Assembly (NCBI GenBank): GCA_016081115.2
Contig: JABTTQ020001808.1
Span: forward strand, 62,001-126,000
From: Rehmannia glutinosa
Lineage: Eukaryota > Streptophyta > Magnoliopsida > Lamiales > Orobanchaceae
Direction of reading: 5' to 3'
Length of the DNA stretch: 64,000 nt
Of the stretch, positions 46,301 through 58,158 are shown piece by piece (position 1 is the stretch's first letter; every line of letters begins with the position of its first letter). The translations under genes and the position numbers were made by a program. The notes beneath the pieces are model-generated. The model saw nothing but the letters and a program-made list of their open reading frames with translations, was not told the origin of the DNA and searched no databases.

Positions 46301-48281
46301 GATAGTTCACATTATTCCAATCGGCTTGGCTTGATATTTTCTACCATTCCCATCATATGTATTTCTTTTATAGATTTTCTGGGTTTTTGGTAGCTCGCTT
46401 CTTCTTTCTGAGTATTTTCTTTGGAGTTTCTTTGAGGAACTCGGTGAATCTCTTCTCATTTGTCCTTTAGCCGCACTCAACTCCGGGTTTTTTTCCTTTT
46501 CCTTTATAACCAAGGCCGGTTTGCTTGTAATTGTACTTTGGAGTGAATGTGTGTGCAACATTTAGAGTTTTGGATTTTTAGACTCTTCATTGCTTGAAGA
46601 TCCTTTTTCCAAAATTACTTTTGAGGTTTGACATAGCACGAGAGGAATTAAATCTAAGCTTTGTCTTGTCTCCACATTCTCTTTGACTCATAATAAGATC
46701 ATCCAATGATTTAGATGCCTTAGTGAATGAGGCAATAACATTTTTGAGGTCATTCTCCCTCTTTTCTATGGCAACTATTTCTGCTATTAACTTAGCATTT
46801 TCACCTTTAAACTTTCATTCTCATCGGCTATTTGACTTAGAGTACTCGGCTCCTTGGTCGGTTGTGAGTTTTGGCTCTTAGTAGGCTATTTTCCTCATTT
46901 AGTAGTGTGTGTGAGGATTTAATGTGTTCAAAATCTTTCATCATTTTGCCTAATGAATCATAAAGATCAGTGGGTGATGAAGTGTGTGTGTCACAATCAC
47001 TATCACTAGAATACGAGTTTGATGAGTTAGAGTGTACCTCATCTTCTTGGTCGAGGTTGATCTTGTTCCTTGGCCATCAAACAGATCAGGTCTTCTTCTT
47101 GAGTCACTTGAGTAGTCACTTCTTTGCTCTCTGAATCATTGTTTCTCTTGACTTGGGCTGTCTCGGCGGTTTCTGCAGCCATCATTGCCTTTTTCTTTTC
47201 TTGTCTTCTTTCTCTCAAGACCTTTCTTTTTCTTCTTCATTCTGTATTTGTTAACTACGAGGATATGGGCGATCAATGGCATAGTGACCTGGTTGTCTGA
47301 GTTCCAAAGATAGATATTCAACCTTTTGATCGACTCTTTCCATTCTTGAATTGTCGGCCCTTTGATATTGACTTTTTGGTGATCTGTTCTCTTGGTTGGC
47401 CTATCTTCCCTTGATTTGGAGGAGCCGAGTGTCTTCTCGGAGGATTCGCCCTTGCCTCTCTTGTAGTTCTTATTGAAGAACTTGTTGAACCTTTTTACTA
47501 GTAGGGCTATTTCTTCTGGGTCAATAACTTCTTTGACCTCAGCTCTCTTCCCATCTTTAACAATTAAAGCAGTTGTTTTAGGTACAACTGTCTCTTCCTG
47601 GTCTTTTCTTCTCAGCTCAAACTCGTAGGCTTTGAGGTCTGAGAATAATTCATGGTTGGATGTCTTTGATAGGTCCATGGAATGTCTTAGTGCCATGACT
47701 TTCATTTCCCATTCAGTTGGAAGACTTTTTAGGATCTTCATACACATTTCCTTCTGTGTATATTCCTTTCCAAGTGCGAGATAGCTCGTTGGTGATTTAC
47801 GTGAACCGAGCATCCGGTTGATCCAGGTTTTCTCTAGAGATCATTTTGAAGTTCTCAAATTTAATACGGCCACCTTTGATAATTTGTTTTCTTTGATTTG
47901 CTCGAGCCTTCACAAATCAATGTTAGCTTGTCCTGATTTCTTTAGCCGTTTTGCATGATTTGACTTTATTGAACATGGCTTTGTCCAAGGTTTTGTAAAG
48001 GATGTCCTTGGCTACATTGTCCAGGTTGTATCTTTTTCTGTCATCATTTGTCCATTCGGTTCTTGGTTTTTCAACCATGGTGGTGCGGGAGCAACATCCT
48101 CTTCTCCTTCAAATTGCACTCTTTCTTACGATTGTGTTCACCTTTAAGATTTGCAGTGGCCCATCTTCTATCACTATCCACATCTCATCATGTAATCTTT
48201 GATAGATGAGCGCATACGAATTTTCCAATCATCAAATTCTTCAATTGTGAACATAGGGATGCGTGTCAAATTTGCTTCCAT
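46301..48281 (-). pseudogene. element D gag, frameshifted
   Basis: Starts at the ATG at 48279-48281 (MEANLTRIPMFTIEEFDDWK), about 110 nt inside the primer site. The capsid part continues to KILKSLPTEWEMKVMALRHS and LFSDLKAYEFELRRKDQEE (47813-47580), then the linker EEIALLVKRFNKFFNKNYKR. A zinc knuckle remnant near 47230-47300 keeps QPGHYAID but the last Cys is Arg and the first Cys pair is lost. A Ser/Asp-rich stretch (46960-47060) and a Lys-rich tail follow. Several frame changes. Confidence 0.85.
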
Positions 48282-48394
48282 GATAATAAATTTTAATGAT
48301 AAAGAGAGTTTTGAAAGTTTAAGTACTAAAGCGAGACTTTGAAAAGTTTGGAGATCTAGTTCGATAACGGTGCGGAAGGCTCAATGAACCAACC

Positions 48395-48406
48395 GCTCCG
48401 ATACCA
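48395..48406 (-). other. element D primer-binding site
   Basis: Minus strand TGGTATCGGAGC, initiator-Met type with one change, two bases inside the 5' LTR. Confidence 0.8.
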
Positions 48407-48408
48407 CT

Positions 48409-49948
48409 TGTAGGTCCCAAGGGGTGTAAGTGTAAGGTTTAAAGGGGGTTGAATAAACCTTACCAAATTTTCGATTTAATCCTTTTAAAAATTCGACTTG
48501 ATACTACACAGTTTGTGTCCTTGGTGGACAGATCAATTTAGTTAATCAAGTAGAGTTAGTCTCTCATGGACTCAATCGAAGGCGGTTGATGGAATAACTC
48601 GGCTCTTAAGTCTAAATTAACTCAATTGTGGTTTGTTTTCAGTGGAAGACTTAACACCCTTAAGTTTGGTTAAGTAGAGATTTAGAGCTTGATTTAGTAC
48701 TTAGAGATTATCTAATGGATAGCAAATTTATCACAGATTTAAACAAATAAGATGCGAGGAATTAAAGTCTTTGAAATGTAAATGACACAATAAAATTTTT
48801 ATAGAGGTTCGAAGATGGGGTAATTCTTCTACTCCTCTCTTCTCCAACTCCCGGAGGAATCCACTAGGTATTGATCGATATACAAAGTGGTAAGATCCGA
48901 TACAAGTCTTGATCACACGGTGACTTGATCCTTTGGGACTCGATCTGAGACGCCTTGATCACTCGGTGGCTTCTCGCACGACTCGCCTTCTTCACAGGCA
49001 TTTGCCTTGCTACTGACTCACTTGCTCAAGCTCTTTGGATTTGATCACGAAGCCCTCCAAAAGCTCAAGACTTGGTTCGACCTTGAACCTTCCTACAATC
49101 CTTCGAGGAATGTAGACCCCTTGATTTTTCAAGAATTTCCTCTTCAACTCGATTGAAGTTATCTTTCCTTCACGGGTGAGTGTTGGATTGATGTTCTTCG
49201 TAGTGTAGGCTTGAGGATTGAGAATATTTCAGGTTTATTCTAATAATTGCTTGAACGTTTGTGGTTCGGTATCCTTTTTTTTAAGTCATTCTCGCCTTTT
49301 ATAGTGATCTTTCAAAAATCTGCCCGTTGAAGAGATATGCTTATTTTTGAAAGTCACTTGCGATCGTTGGCTTGTCTTGTTGCGATCCTTGGAATTGCCA
49401 TTTCCTCATATGAATTGTTCTTCACCTTTTCGAGTTCGACACGGTGTGGTGCTTCCCGTTGGTTTATTCCTTTTGCACGCTTAAGGACGAGCACTTCGAG
49501 AAAGGTAGCATGGAGATATTACTTGTTTAAGTAATTCTCTTGATTTGCAATGCAATGGATCTTTTTCGATTATCTCGACTTGATTTGCATTTCCTTGCTT
49601 TCCCAGGTGACTTAGAGTCGACCTTCCAATCATTGGATGACTCTTCGTCACTTCAACTTGAGACTTGGCTTTTCTTGAGTTGACTTGACCGATACTCCAC
49701 TCGGATGCATCTCGGTTTGCTTCTTGAAGAGAGTTCTCGTCTACTCTTCTTTGCCATACTCATTTGTCTTGCGGTGAGTCTTCCTTCTAGTCTCCATTGT
49801 CCTCTTGCATGTTTGGGCGTAGCTGACTTAACTCAGCTTGACCAGCCCTATTTATTACAATGTAGTTTACAACAAAAATGGGGTGTCAACTTCCTATTCT
49901 AAGTTTTACATGGCATTCATCAAAATCTAAACAATAAATTTCCTAACA
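48409..49948 (-). repeat. element D 5' LTR
   Basis: 1,540 bp, TGTAGG to CTAACA. Promoter-like TATAAAAGG on the minus strand at 49295-49303. Confidence 0.93.
49295..49303 (-). promoter_or_regulatory. element D 5' LTR TATA box
   Basis: Minus strand TATAAAAGG; would start transcription near 49265 toward gag. Confidence 0.6.
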
Positions 49949-49958
49949 TTATCAATCG

Positions 49959-50215
49959 GAAAAGTATTAGTAGTTTCTCGAAAAAGTATTAGTAATTTCC
50001 TAGAGAGTATTTTAGTAGTGCTCCTACAACGTATTAGTTTTTCTTATAAAATGTATTAGTATTTCTCCATAAAAGTATTAGTCATTCCCATGAAAAGTAT
50101 TAGTTTTTCCCCTTGAAAATTATTATTAGTCGCCCTCAAAATTATTTAGCAGTTCCCCAAAAATATTATTTTTTCTCTTGAAACATATTAGTATTCCCAT
50201 TAAAAGTATTAGCAG
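49959..50215 (+). repeat. GTATTAG tandem repeat, right part
   Basis: Continues the array interrupted at 35973 with the same units (GTATTAGTAGTTTCTCG and variants). Confidence 0.8.
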
Positions 50216-50810
50216 TTAACCTGAAAAATATCCTAGGACTATTGATATCTTTAAGCATCTATAGTAAATGGAAAAGCTCATAATTTCTTAGAGGGATTGA
50301 GCATCGTCACCGACGGCAAGCGTCTACGACTCAAAAAATTTCATCACTGCAGATTAACTTAGATTAGATTAAACAAAATAAAACATAAAAAAGTTGTAGA
50401 AATAGATCTTGAAGACGAACTACTGAATTGGATATCTTTAAGCAAATGGTCCTCGAATCCCACAAAGCAGAAGAGTCATATGATCTCAAATAGTTGAGCA
50501 ACTTCATTGCCATATGATTTGAAATATAAAGAAGAAAGGAAGAAAATCAGAAAATACAAGACAAATATAACTATTGACTCTTTGCTCATCCTTCCAGATC
50601 TGTATAAAAGCTGAGCTAAAAACAGATGCAGAATCAGAGTTCCAGCTTAAGTTCTTCATTCCGATCGGATAATGGAGAAGGTACAGGGGTGGCCCGAACG
50701 ATGGTGACCCAAACTCCGAACATAGCCATGTGGCTTTGCTTGCCGCCGCCGCGCACGAAAAGGAGAATGGAGAAGAAGGCTCGATTATAAATTCCTTTTT
50801 TTTATTTATA
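50216..50810 (+). other. unique segment inside element E, possibly captured
   Basis: Unlike the flanking repeat. At 50597-50610 TGTATAAAAGCTGAG resembles a plant TATA box, and 60-75 nt downstream an ATG (50672) opens a 12-codon frame (MEKVQGWPERW). GCCGCCGCC and GAGAAGAAGG words follow. It could be a promoter and 5' end of a host gene picked up by the element; too short to identify. Confidence 0.3.
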
Positions 50811-51300
50811 AAAAAGATCCTGGTCGGGTTTGGGGGATCCGTCTAACGGACTTAGATCCGTTAGACCGTCTAACAGGAGACCTACCCTTTTAATTTTGGT
50901 ATATTAGAATTTGGATGGAACGACTTGGATTTGAGGAAATTATTTTAAAGGGATAATTTCACTTTTGATACCTAAATTTTACCATATTTTTGCTTTTGAT
51001 ACCCAATGTTCCAACTTAATCAGTTTTAGTACCCAATATTTTTCATTTTAATCAATTTAACTACAAACCGTTATCTTTCCGTTAGGTGACCTATTACAGC
51101 AGGTAGGTAGATGGAATGCCCTAATTAGTCGGTAAAAAGACAACAATCTTTAATTAATCCTTAAAACTCATGTTTCCATCATCCTTGCAAATGACCGAAA
51201 CCCCAAAACCCCCAAATCACATTTTTTTGGTTCAATTCCGATGCATTTCCATAATACAGTGAAGAATTTGATATTTTCGCTCATAGCGATATTAAAATTT

Positions 51301-51492
51301 GGGAGACCCAATTAGTTTCTTGTATTATATACATTCAAAATAAAACTGCCCATTATTATTACATAGACTGATGTATAGACACACAGACGCACACTTGGGA
51401 GACCCAATTAGTTTCTTGTATTATATACATTCAAAATAAAACTGCCCATTATTATTACATGGACTGATGTATAGACACACAGACGCACACTT
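51301..51492 (+). repeat. two-copy 96-bp tandem duplication
   Basis: Units 51301-51396 and 51397-51492 begin GGGAGACCCAATTAGTTTCT and differ at about one to three bases, so the duplication is recent relative to the host element. Confidence 0.9.
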
Positions 51493-51530
51493 GGTGGGAA
51501 TGACTCTTTTAAATTTATCTTATTAGCAAG

Positions 51531-52001
51531 CAGGGGTGGAGCCAGGATCGCTGGTAAGGGGAGCCAAGAATAGTGGTGTCAATTTTGGTCGCATGACGTG
51601 TTCGACACAGGTATTATAGGTCTGACACGAATCCGAACACAACTTGTTTAATTATTCGTGTCAAGATACACAACACGAACACGACCTATTTATGACAAGG
51701 GTAACCCGACACGCCACGAAAACCTATATAATTTAAAGTTGATGAATATATTTTTTTTCAATATATTTTAGAGAAATAATTATGAGAAACCCATCTTTTG
51801 ATGAATAAAAATATATTTTTAAGATGATATAAGACCCACAAAATCTCCAATTTAACTTACTAAAATTCATGCAATAATTTTTATCCAACAAAATTATGAG
51901 GGGGACCAAAATACTAAATAATAAAAATATAGGTACAAAAAATTAAAAAAAAAAAAAAAAGGGGGGCAAGGCCCCCTAGTATACATGTGGCTCCGCCACT
52001 G
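51531..52001. mobile_element. nested hAT-like element
   Basis: 471 bp with exact 8-bp direct repeats TTAGCAAG (51523-51530 and 52002-52009). Left end CAGGGGTGGAGCCA and inverted right end CAGTGGCGGAGCCA fit the plant hAT end pattern. The interior has a run of nacacgaacac words (51595-51715) and an A/G run (51939-51966). Non-coding. Confidence 0.85.
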
Positions 52002-52097
52002 TTAGCAAGCAATGTATAACAATAAAATAATAAAATATAAATAATAATGTTAGCAAGCAATGTATAACAATAAAATAATAAAATATAAATAATAAAA
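52002..52097 (+). repeat. two-copy 48-bp tandem duplication including a hAT target duplication
   Basis: Units begin TTAGCAAGCAATGTATAACA at 52002 and 52050. The first eight bases of each are the hAT target duplication, so this site now has three copies in a row across the element. Confidence 0.85.
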
Positions 52098-52896
52098 AAG
52101 AAACGTGAGAACAAATGGGGGTTAAATTCTCAAAGAATGACTGTGATACAAGTAGTTTTAGATTTCCAACGAGATGCTAATATTATTGTACATTTCTAAG
52201 GAGCGGTGAGATTAATCTACGTTTTCTTAAGAAATAAATATTAGGATAAAAAACCAGCAAGTTTTTGGAGCTCCGGCATTTAATACCACGTGGAACAGTG
52301 GAAGCATAATTATGTCAAATTTCATCCTAAAACTCTTGTTCATCGAGGCCAGGTTTGGAGGAATATTCAAGACTCTGGAGAGCAGGGGATTCTGCTCGAA
52401 TCTTCGTCAGAGTAAGCGGGAATAAACTAGTACCTCTTGTCCATGCCAAAAACATGCAAAAAAGAGAGTCATGAAGGAGTCCTTTAGTTTTGCACATGGG
52501 TTCGATGCTCAGAAGGCAAAAACTATCTCACTCACAAATTTGAAACATGGAGCACGATGATGAGGTGAATTTGAAGATTTGCCCATTAATATACTTGAAG
52601 AGCTTGGAGTGGAATCTTCATTTCCTTCCACTTTTACATTTTTCTTCTTAAAAATCGATTTTGAGCTTGGCTTAACATTCTATTTATGCACAAACACATT
52701 TTTTTCTCTTTTTACCGAGTCTCACCCGCTCCAACAGGTAAAACGTTAAGTTTTAACAGAAAGATAACGATTTGTAGTTAAGTTGATTAACATGAAAAAT
52801 GTTGGGATCAAACCGATTAAGTTGGAACATTGGGTATCAAAAGCAAAAAGGTGGTAAAGTTTAGGTATCAAAAGTAAAATTATCCCTTATTTTAAA

Positions 52897-53932
52897 TCAC
52901 TTCGTATAAAATGAATTGAGTTGAAATCCACCACAAATCAAAATAAAATCTCAATGACTTAAAGTCTATTGCATTATGAGATATTATCGAACAAAGTTCA
53001 ATTAGTTTGTTCTTATAAATATAAAATATTTAACTTCAAGTTGATGATCAATTTAAATGATCAAAACTTAAAGAAAACGATATAATTTGAAAAAAAAAAA
53101 CAAATGTTTACTTTTAATTATGATTTTAGTAAGTGACAAATTCACAAGTGTGAATAGTTGGACTACGTGTCATATGTATAAGGGCACCCAAAATAGGAGA
53201 CATTTGTAAGAGATATTTCTCCAAATATTAACATTTCTTTTCACCACCAGTGTGGGTGAAATATTTTGCTGAGTTGTGAGCTTAGTATATATCCGAATAT
53301 TTGAGTGAGAAAACAAAAAGACACGACTTGCACTTAGGCGTGAGTCCACCCTGGAGAAAAGGACTTGTGCTTGGTGCCACGTGCGAGTGGGAAGGCAGAA
53401 ATCTTGACTCCACCACCCGCTGCGCATGGTTTTCACTCTTTTGCATTTGTTTTTTTTTTTAATAAGAAATGTTTTTAATTCTTGCAGCCGTTTTGCATTT
53501 AGAAATTAGTTTTTCAATTTCTTTTTTTTTAGTTTGCCCATATATTGTAAATGTTATTGGCCTATATTATTCTATTTTTGCCTATATATATGTTTATTTT
53601 TTTGTGCAACATCTACTAAATGAATACCGGTTGAATTTATAAGAATACAATTTAAATATTATATTAATTGTACTACATATTTTCCAAAATATGTATATAA
53701 CTTCAAAATTAAACACATTAAATGAAAAATATTAACGAAAAAAATTATAAATGAAATTAATTAAAATAAAGATACAACTTCAAAAATAGTAAATGATTTC
53801 ATTATAATATAAATATAAATAAATATCAATGAAATGACAGTAGGCCACGTAAATATGTGGTTGTTGGGATATTTAATTGTGGGGTATGAGATATTATAAT
53901 TAATTGATGACGTGGAGTAATGAGTCTACAGA
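52897..53932. other. AT-rich non-coding DNA
   Basis: No gene. The 88-codon minus-strand frame at 53170-53436 has no family signature. Confidence 0.5.
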
Positions 53933-54118
53933 CACCGGCGGAGACAGTGGGCCGGTCTGGGCCAGGCCCTGCCCCGCCCAGCCCATTTTTTTTTAAAAAA
54001 AAATTTAGTGAGGATTTTTAAAAAAAAAAAAAATTAGTTATAATTTGTATTAATTTTTCTTGGATTTTCTATCCCGCCAACCCCATTTTTTCAGACGCCC
54101 ACCCCTGGCTCCGCCTTG
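53933..54118. mobile_element. hAT-like miniature element, aged
   Basis: 186 bp. Left end CACCGGCGGAGAC, inverted right end CAAGGCGGAGCCAG. The flanks TCTACAGA and CTACAGGA agree with a one-base shift. The interior is GC-rich next to the left end, then A/T runs. Confidence 0.45.
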
Positions 54119-55826
54119 CTACAGGATTAATGAGTTTACAAATATTTGAAAGAACTGTATCACCGTTGTGTATGCTCCAAGGACTATAATTTGCATGCCA
54201 GAGAAATAAAGTTGGTCCACATCACATATAATTGAAACAGTGAAATTTTCTTGACTAAATATTTTTGTAACAATCAAACTTTACCTTTTTTTCGTTTTTT
54301 CTTCTCACTAAGGAACAAAATGTAATAATTTGTACCATAAATGGTGAAATTTTGTGGTGATTGTATTTATTTCCATTGAAAATGGTATAATAGGACGAAA
54401 TTGTCACAAAATTAAATTTAACTTGTATAGGATACGTGGCCAAATTATAATTCGTCATGAGACTAAAATTTGAATCAAGTGTAATTGATTTGTGGTATTA
54501 TAGAGATGGCAATGGGCGGGGCGGGTATTTCCATACCCAGACTCGTACCATCTATCTCACGGGGCGGGACGGGTCGACCCGTTCTAAATATAATTTTATT
54601 ATTTTAATATTTATCTTGTATTTTATATTATTGATAATTTTTTTATCTTATATTTTGTATTATAAAAGCATATTATTTATAAAAGTTATTATTATATGTG
54701 TTAAACTACATTATCTTATATAATATACATGTAAATATATATCAAATATAGGAATTGGTTCAAATGAGACCAATGCCCTAGGGTGAGACCGTAGGGACTT
54801 ATCCTAACAATTGATTGGACTTTTTAGAGGGTTGTGATTTATCATGTTTCTCTACTATTTTCTCGTTAATTTTATTTCAATAAGCGTATGATAGTAATTA
54901 TACTAGTAGGCGATTTTTTTTAATTATAGAAAAATCCGGATTCCTCTCCAATTATGCCACTTTATTAGGCCAATTTCCTTTACAATTTTTACACATATTT
55001 TTCTCTCTTCCTTCAATTGAATTTTCATTGATTTGTCAAGTAAAATTGTTGGTCTCTTTATCTTCTCAGTTTGAAATCGTCAGTTCGAGATTGTTGGTCA
55101 TTGATTTGCAACGTAAAAATTTTGTTTCATCTTCTCACTCTGAAACCGTAGCATAAATTTGAAGGAGGTACTGAAATCCGCATGTGTTAATCATCGTGAA
55201 CAATAGGAAAGCAAGTTTGTTTTGCACATTTCAATATAAGACTGTTAAATTAGGTTTTTTTATTATTAGAGTTTTTTTAAGAGTAGGTTTGGCTATTGCT
55301 TATGTGTTTTTTCGTATTACTGTGTCTGTGCAAGTTTGCAGTATTAATTTAGGGTTTATATAGTGTCCCGGTGAAGATGATGGTGTTTGTTAAATTGAGT
55401 TGGTGGATGGGAGTAAATGTTATTAAGTGTTTATGTAATGCTAATATAGGGTTAGAACTGTTAAAGTAGGATGGCCGACGCTCCAATTAGATTGGAGTTT
55501 ATTCTACTTGTAAAGATAATTTTATTGAGAATCATATTAACAAAGGCATTTCTTTATTATTTGTTTTGCTTTTAATACTATTAATTGTGAGTTTGATAAA
55601 GTCCTTAGACCATATTAAGCTATGGGACATGGTCGTGCATTTGATGGTGATCATGGAACATGTCTCTAAGGTTTTGGTCTTAAATTAGTTCCACGTCAAT
55701 GGGCTTGTCAAGATAGGACATTGATGAGCCCAACAAGATTTGTGCATATGATGGATGCTCGTATGATGAGGATGTTGCATTCCATTAATATTACCATTGC
55801 GATGCAAATGCATATATGTGGGTGCC
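54119..55826. other. AT-rich non-coding DNA
   Basis: No gene recognised. Near 54503 TAGAGATGGCAATGGGCGGG looks like a lone left end of the hAT type seen at 16753, without a right end. The remainder has no structure I can pair. Confidence 0.45.
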
Positions 55827-57541
55827 TGTTAGAGAACAAGTACACTGAACATGATCCAATGGAAATTCTTAACCGGAATACTTATTGTCGAATTAATAAT
55901 TTTCACATTGCGATAGTACATGATTAGTCCTTAGACTTGAGGCACGATAGTAGCCTTGTATACATCCTGTAATATTTTGATTTATCTTCCGATTGCTTGA
56001 CAATCATAAAGGGGATATTTTGGATGTTGCACTGATGTACATGGAGGTTAATCAGTGGCCAACATAGAATTCGCTACTTGTTTATTGACAAGTGAATCTC
56101 CTGTGTTTTTATAGTTCGTGATTTAAAGACCTTGGCCAAGGTATGATGAATATTGATTTATAAAGAAATCACTATAACTTGAAATGGAACCACAGTTATT
56201 AAATCAAGTGAGTTTCGACTTATAATCCATGTCCAAGATTTAATCGGGAGATTAGATGTCGAAAGGACCGTACGTGTATGCAACTGCAATTGAAATATGT
56301 TTACTCGCTATTTCACTTATTGCTAGACGATCATGCTACTTGCTAGATGTTCCCATAATTTGTAGGTTTTTCGAATTAAAGAGTTAATTTCAAAACGTAT
56401 TAATTAATTGGATTAATTAATTGAATAATTATTATTCGTAAGTTACAAAAGTTGTAAGCCTACTGCTAGCATTAGTTGTGAACATAAAGGGTCACGCACA
56501 AAATGGTTGGTATCATTTCTTCAATCAAAAATAGTCCAAAGGGTTTGCTACAATTAATTGATAGAGATTAATTAATTGTGGCTTGATTTTAATTCAATGA
56601 TTAAATTAAAAATTAAATTACATAATTAGATTATTTAATTAGACCTAATTAGATTAGGAAGTCTTTGGAGTAAAAAATATTTAACTGATAAGATCAATTA
56701 ATGAAAGACAATATTTAATAGTTAAATATATTGGATTATTTATTTGGGCTAGATGGAATTGATTTGATAAAATTAATTAAATATGGGTTAGATTAATTAA
56801 TTGAAATTAATTGATGGACCTTTTTAATTAAATGTCCAATTCAATATTTAATTAAGCCCATAAGGATAGACCCATCTGGCTAATTTGAAAGAAAGAAAAA
56901 GATGGAGGGATTTTCTTGTGAATATCCGGATAAGGGTTATTCGGATATGGCAAGATATCGTAGGATCAATTGAGATTATTCTATAATATTCTTCTACTTA
57001 TTTTAAGTTTTGAATCTTGACACTTTTATGAACATTGGATGTATCATATAAGTATCTTTAACAATCAGTAGAAGAATAACGGATACAAAATAGATAAAAA
57101 AATTGTAGACGTCTTCTCTCTAAGAAAAACGTCTACCCCTTGGTGCTACCATCCATCATGTGGATTGGCTTTAAAAAATCGTAGACGTCTTCAAATTTGA
57201 GATTGAACATTGAAACAGGTTATAAATTACTAGCGAAGTTTATGATCCGGGTGCTACCATCCATCGTGTGGTCTGGCTTTAGAGGAGGGACACTTGGACC
57301 TCTGCGAGATCGTGATTCTAGGATTTACCCTACCGTGAGGAATTTAAATTCTTTCTACATCTTCTTCAAAAGGAAGCTATTAAGGTTAAGATTATTAAAT
57401 CTTGATTTTTACTGCTTGCATAAACGCGCGGTCGTTAAATTGCTACGAGAACCTGGGGCTTTTATTTTATGTATAATTGTATGCATGTTTTTAATTTTTA
57501 ATTTCCGCTGCGTTAAGCCCCGCGGTATAGCAAACCCAACA
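55827..57541 (+). mobile_element. solo or truncated copia-type LTR
   Basis: Ends AAACCCAACA at 57541 after ATTTCCGCTGCG (57511-57522), the usual 3' end of many plant copia LTRs. Internal repeats of TTAATTAATTGGATTAATTAATTG type and a repeated 'gtgctaccatccatc.tgtg' block (57145-57163 and 57250-57270) are typical of such LTRs. TGTTAG at 55827 is a possible start, but the flanks GTGCC and AGAAC do not match, so the left boundary is uncertain. The 126-codon frame at 57197-57577 lies in the LTR end and is not a gene. Confidence 0.55.
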
Positions 57542-58158
57542 AGAACGATGCATAATTATTTGTGTTTTTATACGTAGTTACTTTAATGTGCATACTCTGA
57601 ATTAGGCGTTGCTTTTTGTAGTTTTAAATGATGCATATTTAGCTTCTAATTGATGTATAAATAGAGAGTTTTTATTGCATATGTAATGTAAACATTTTTC
57701 TTATTTTGAATGTTAGTACCATTTGATGCATACATAATTTATGGATAATGCATATATAAATGTTTGAATCTTCTCTATATTAATGTGAATAAATAACATG
57801 TGCATTTTTTATTGGGATAACGTTTTTAATCAACCCAAACTATACGGGTTTTTACACTTTGCAACCCGAACTTTGAAAAGTTACTAATTGCAACCTAAAC
57901 TTTACAAAATTTTACACTTTGCATAAAATTCGGTTTTACCCCTGGTTTCGTGAAAGTTGGTTTGTAGTTTACACTCTAAACTTTAAAGTGTTACACTTTG
58001 CAACCCGAACGATAAATTTCATTGCATTTTCTTTGACTACTCCCAAAGGTCTTGCGATCCACGAAAATGGTATCGAGCCTAGGTTTATTAAGAACTTTTA
58101 GTTAAATTTATTATATTTATGTAATTAACAATTGGTGAGGAGAATTTACTCCGAGATT
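57542..58158. other. AT-rich DNA with short repeats
   Basis: No gene. ACACTTTGCAACCCGAAC occurs at about 57855-57872 and 57992-58009, part of an old unclassified repeat. Confidence 0.4.

Larger units (their letters stand above)
35974..49948 (-). mobile_element. copia-type element D, SIRE-like, 14 kb
   Basis: LTRs 35974-37503 and 48409-49948 begin TGTAGGTCCC and end CCTAACA. The target duplication TTATC is at 35969-35973 and 49949-49953. Minus-strand order is: primer site, gag from 48281, protease, integrase, reverse transcriptase, RNase H (to about 42790), then about 5 kb with a second ORF region, and the polypurine tract. The size and the extra ORF between pol and the 3' LTR are as in plant SIRE/Maximus copia elements. 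All frames carry indels. It is inserted in the tandem repeat of element E, so it is younger than E. Confidence 0.93.
35415..50887. mobile_element. Mutator-like element E, split by element D
   Basis: The 9-bp direct repeat TTTTAATTT lies at 35406-35414 and 50888-50896. The left end is CACAAAAACTCTGTCAG and the inverted right end GGGTAGGTCTCCTGTTAGAC, followed on both sides by related blocks (GGTCGATCTATTAGATGGATC and GGTCTAACGGATC). These are the same two end types as in 14022-15560, in opposite order. Without element D its length is 1,493 bp, against 1,539 for that copy. The interior is a degenerate tandem repeat plus a 600-bp unique part; no transposase. Confidence 0.75.
50950..52886. mobile_element. 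Mutator-like element with long inverted repeats
   Basis: 1,937 bp. The 10-bp direct repeat TTATTTTAAA is at 50940-50949 and 52887-52896. Terminal inverted repeats of about 130 bp (50950-51085 and about 52750-52886) include GGGATAATTTCACTTTTGAT against GGGATAATTTTACTTTTGAT. Long inverted repeats plus a 9-10 bp duplication fit non-autonomous Mutator-like elements. No transposase. It carries a tandem duplication and a nested hAT element. Confidence 0.85.

Noticed and set aside
35529..50215. CRISPR-like short repeats (GTATTAG units)
   Set aside because: Irregular spacing, short variable units, eukaryotic transposon context and no cas genes; a minisatellite fits.
53170..53436. 88-codon minus-strand frame
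   Set aside because: No recognisable motif, no neighbouring coding and no codon pattern distinct from background.
57197..57577. 126-codon plus-strand frame
   Set aside because: Lies across the end of a copia-type LTR; the frame is a by-product of LTR sequence.
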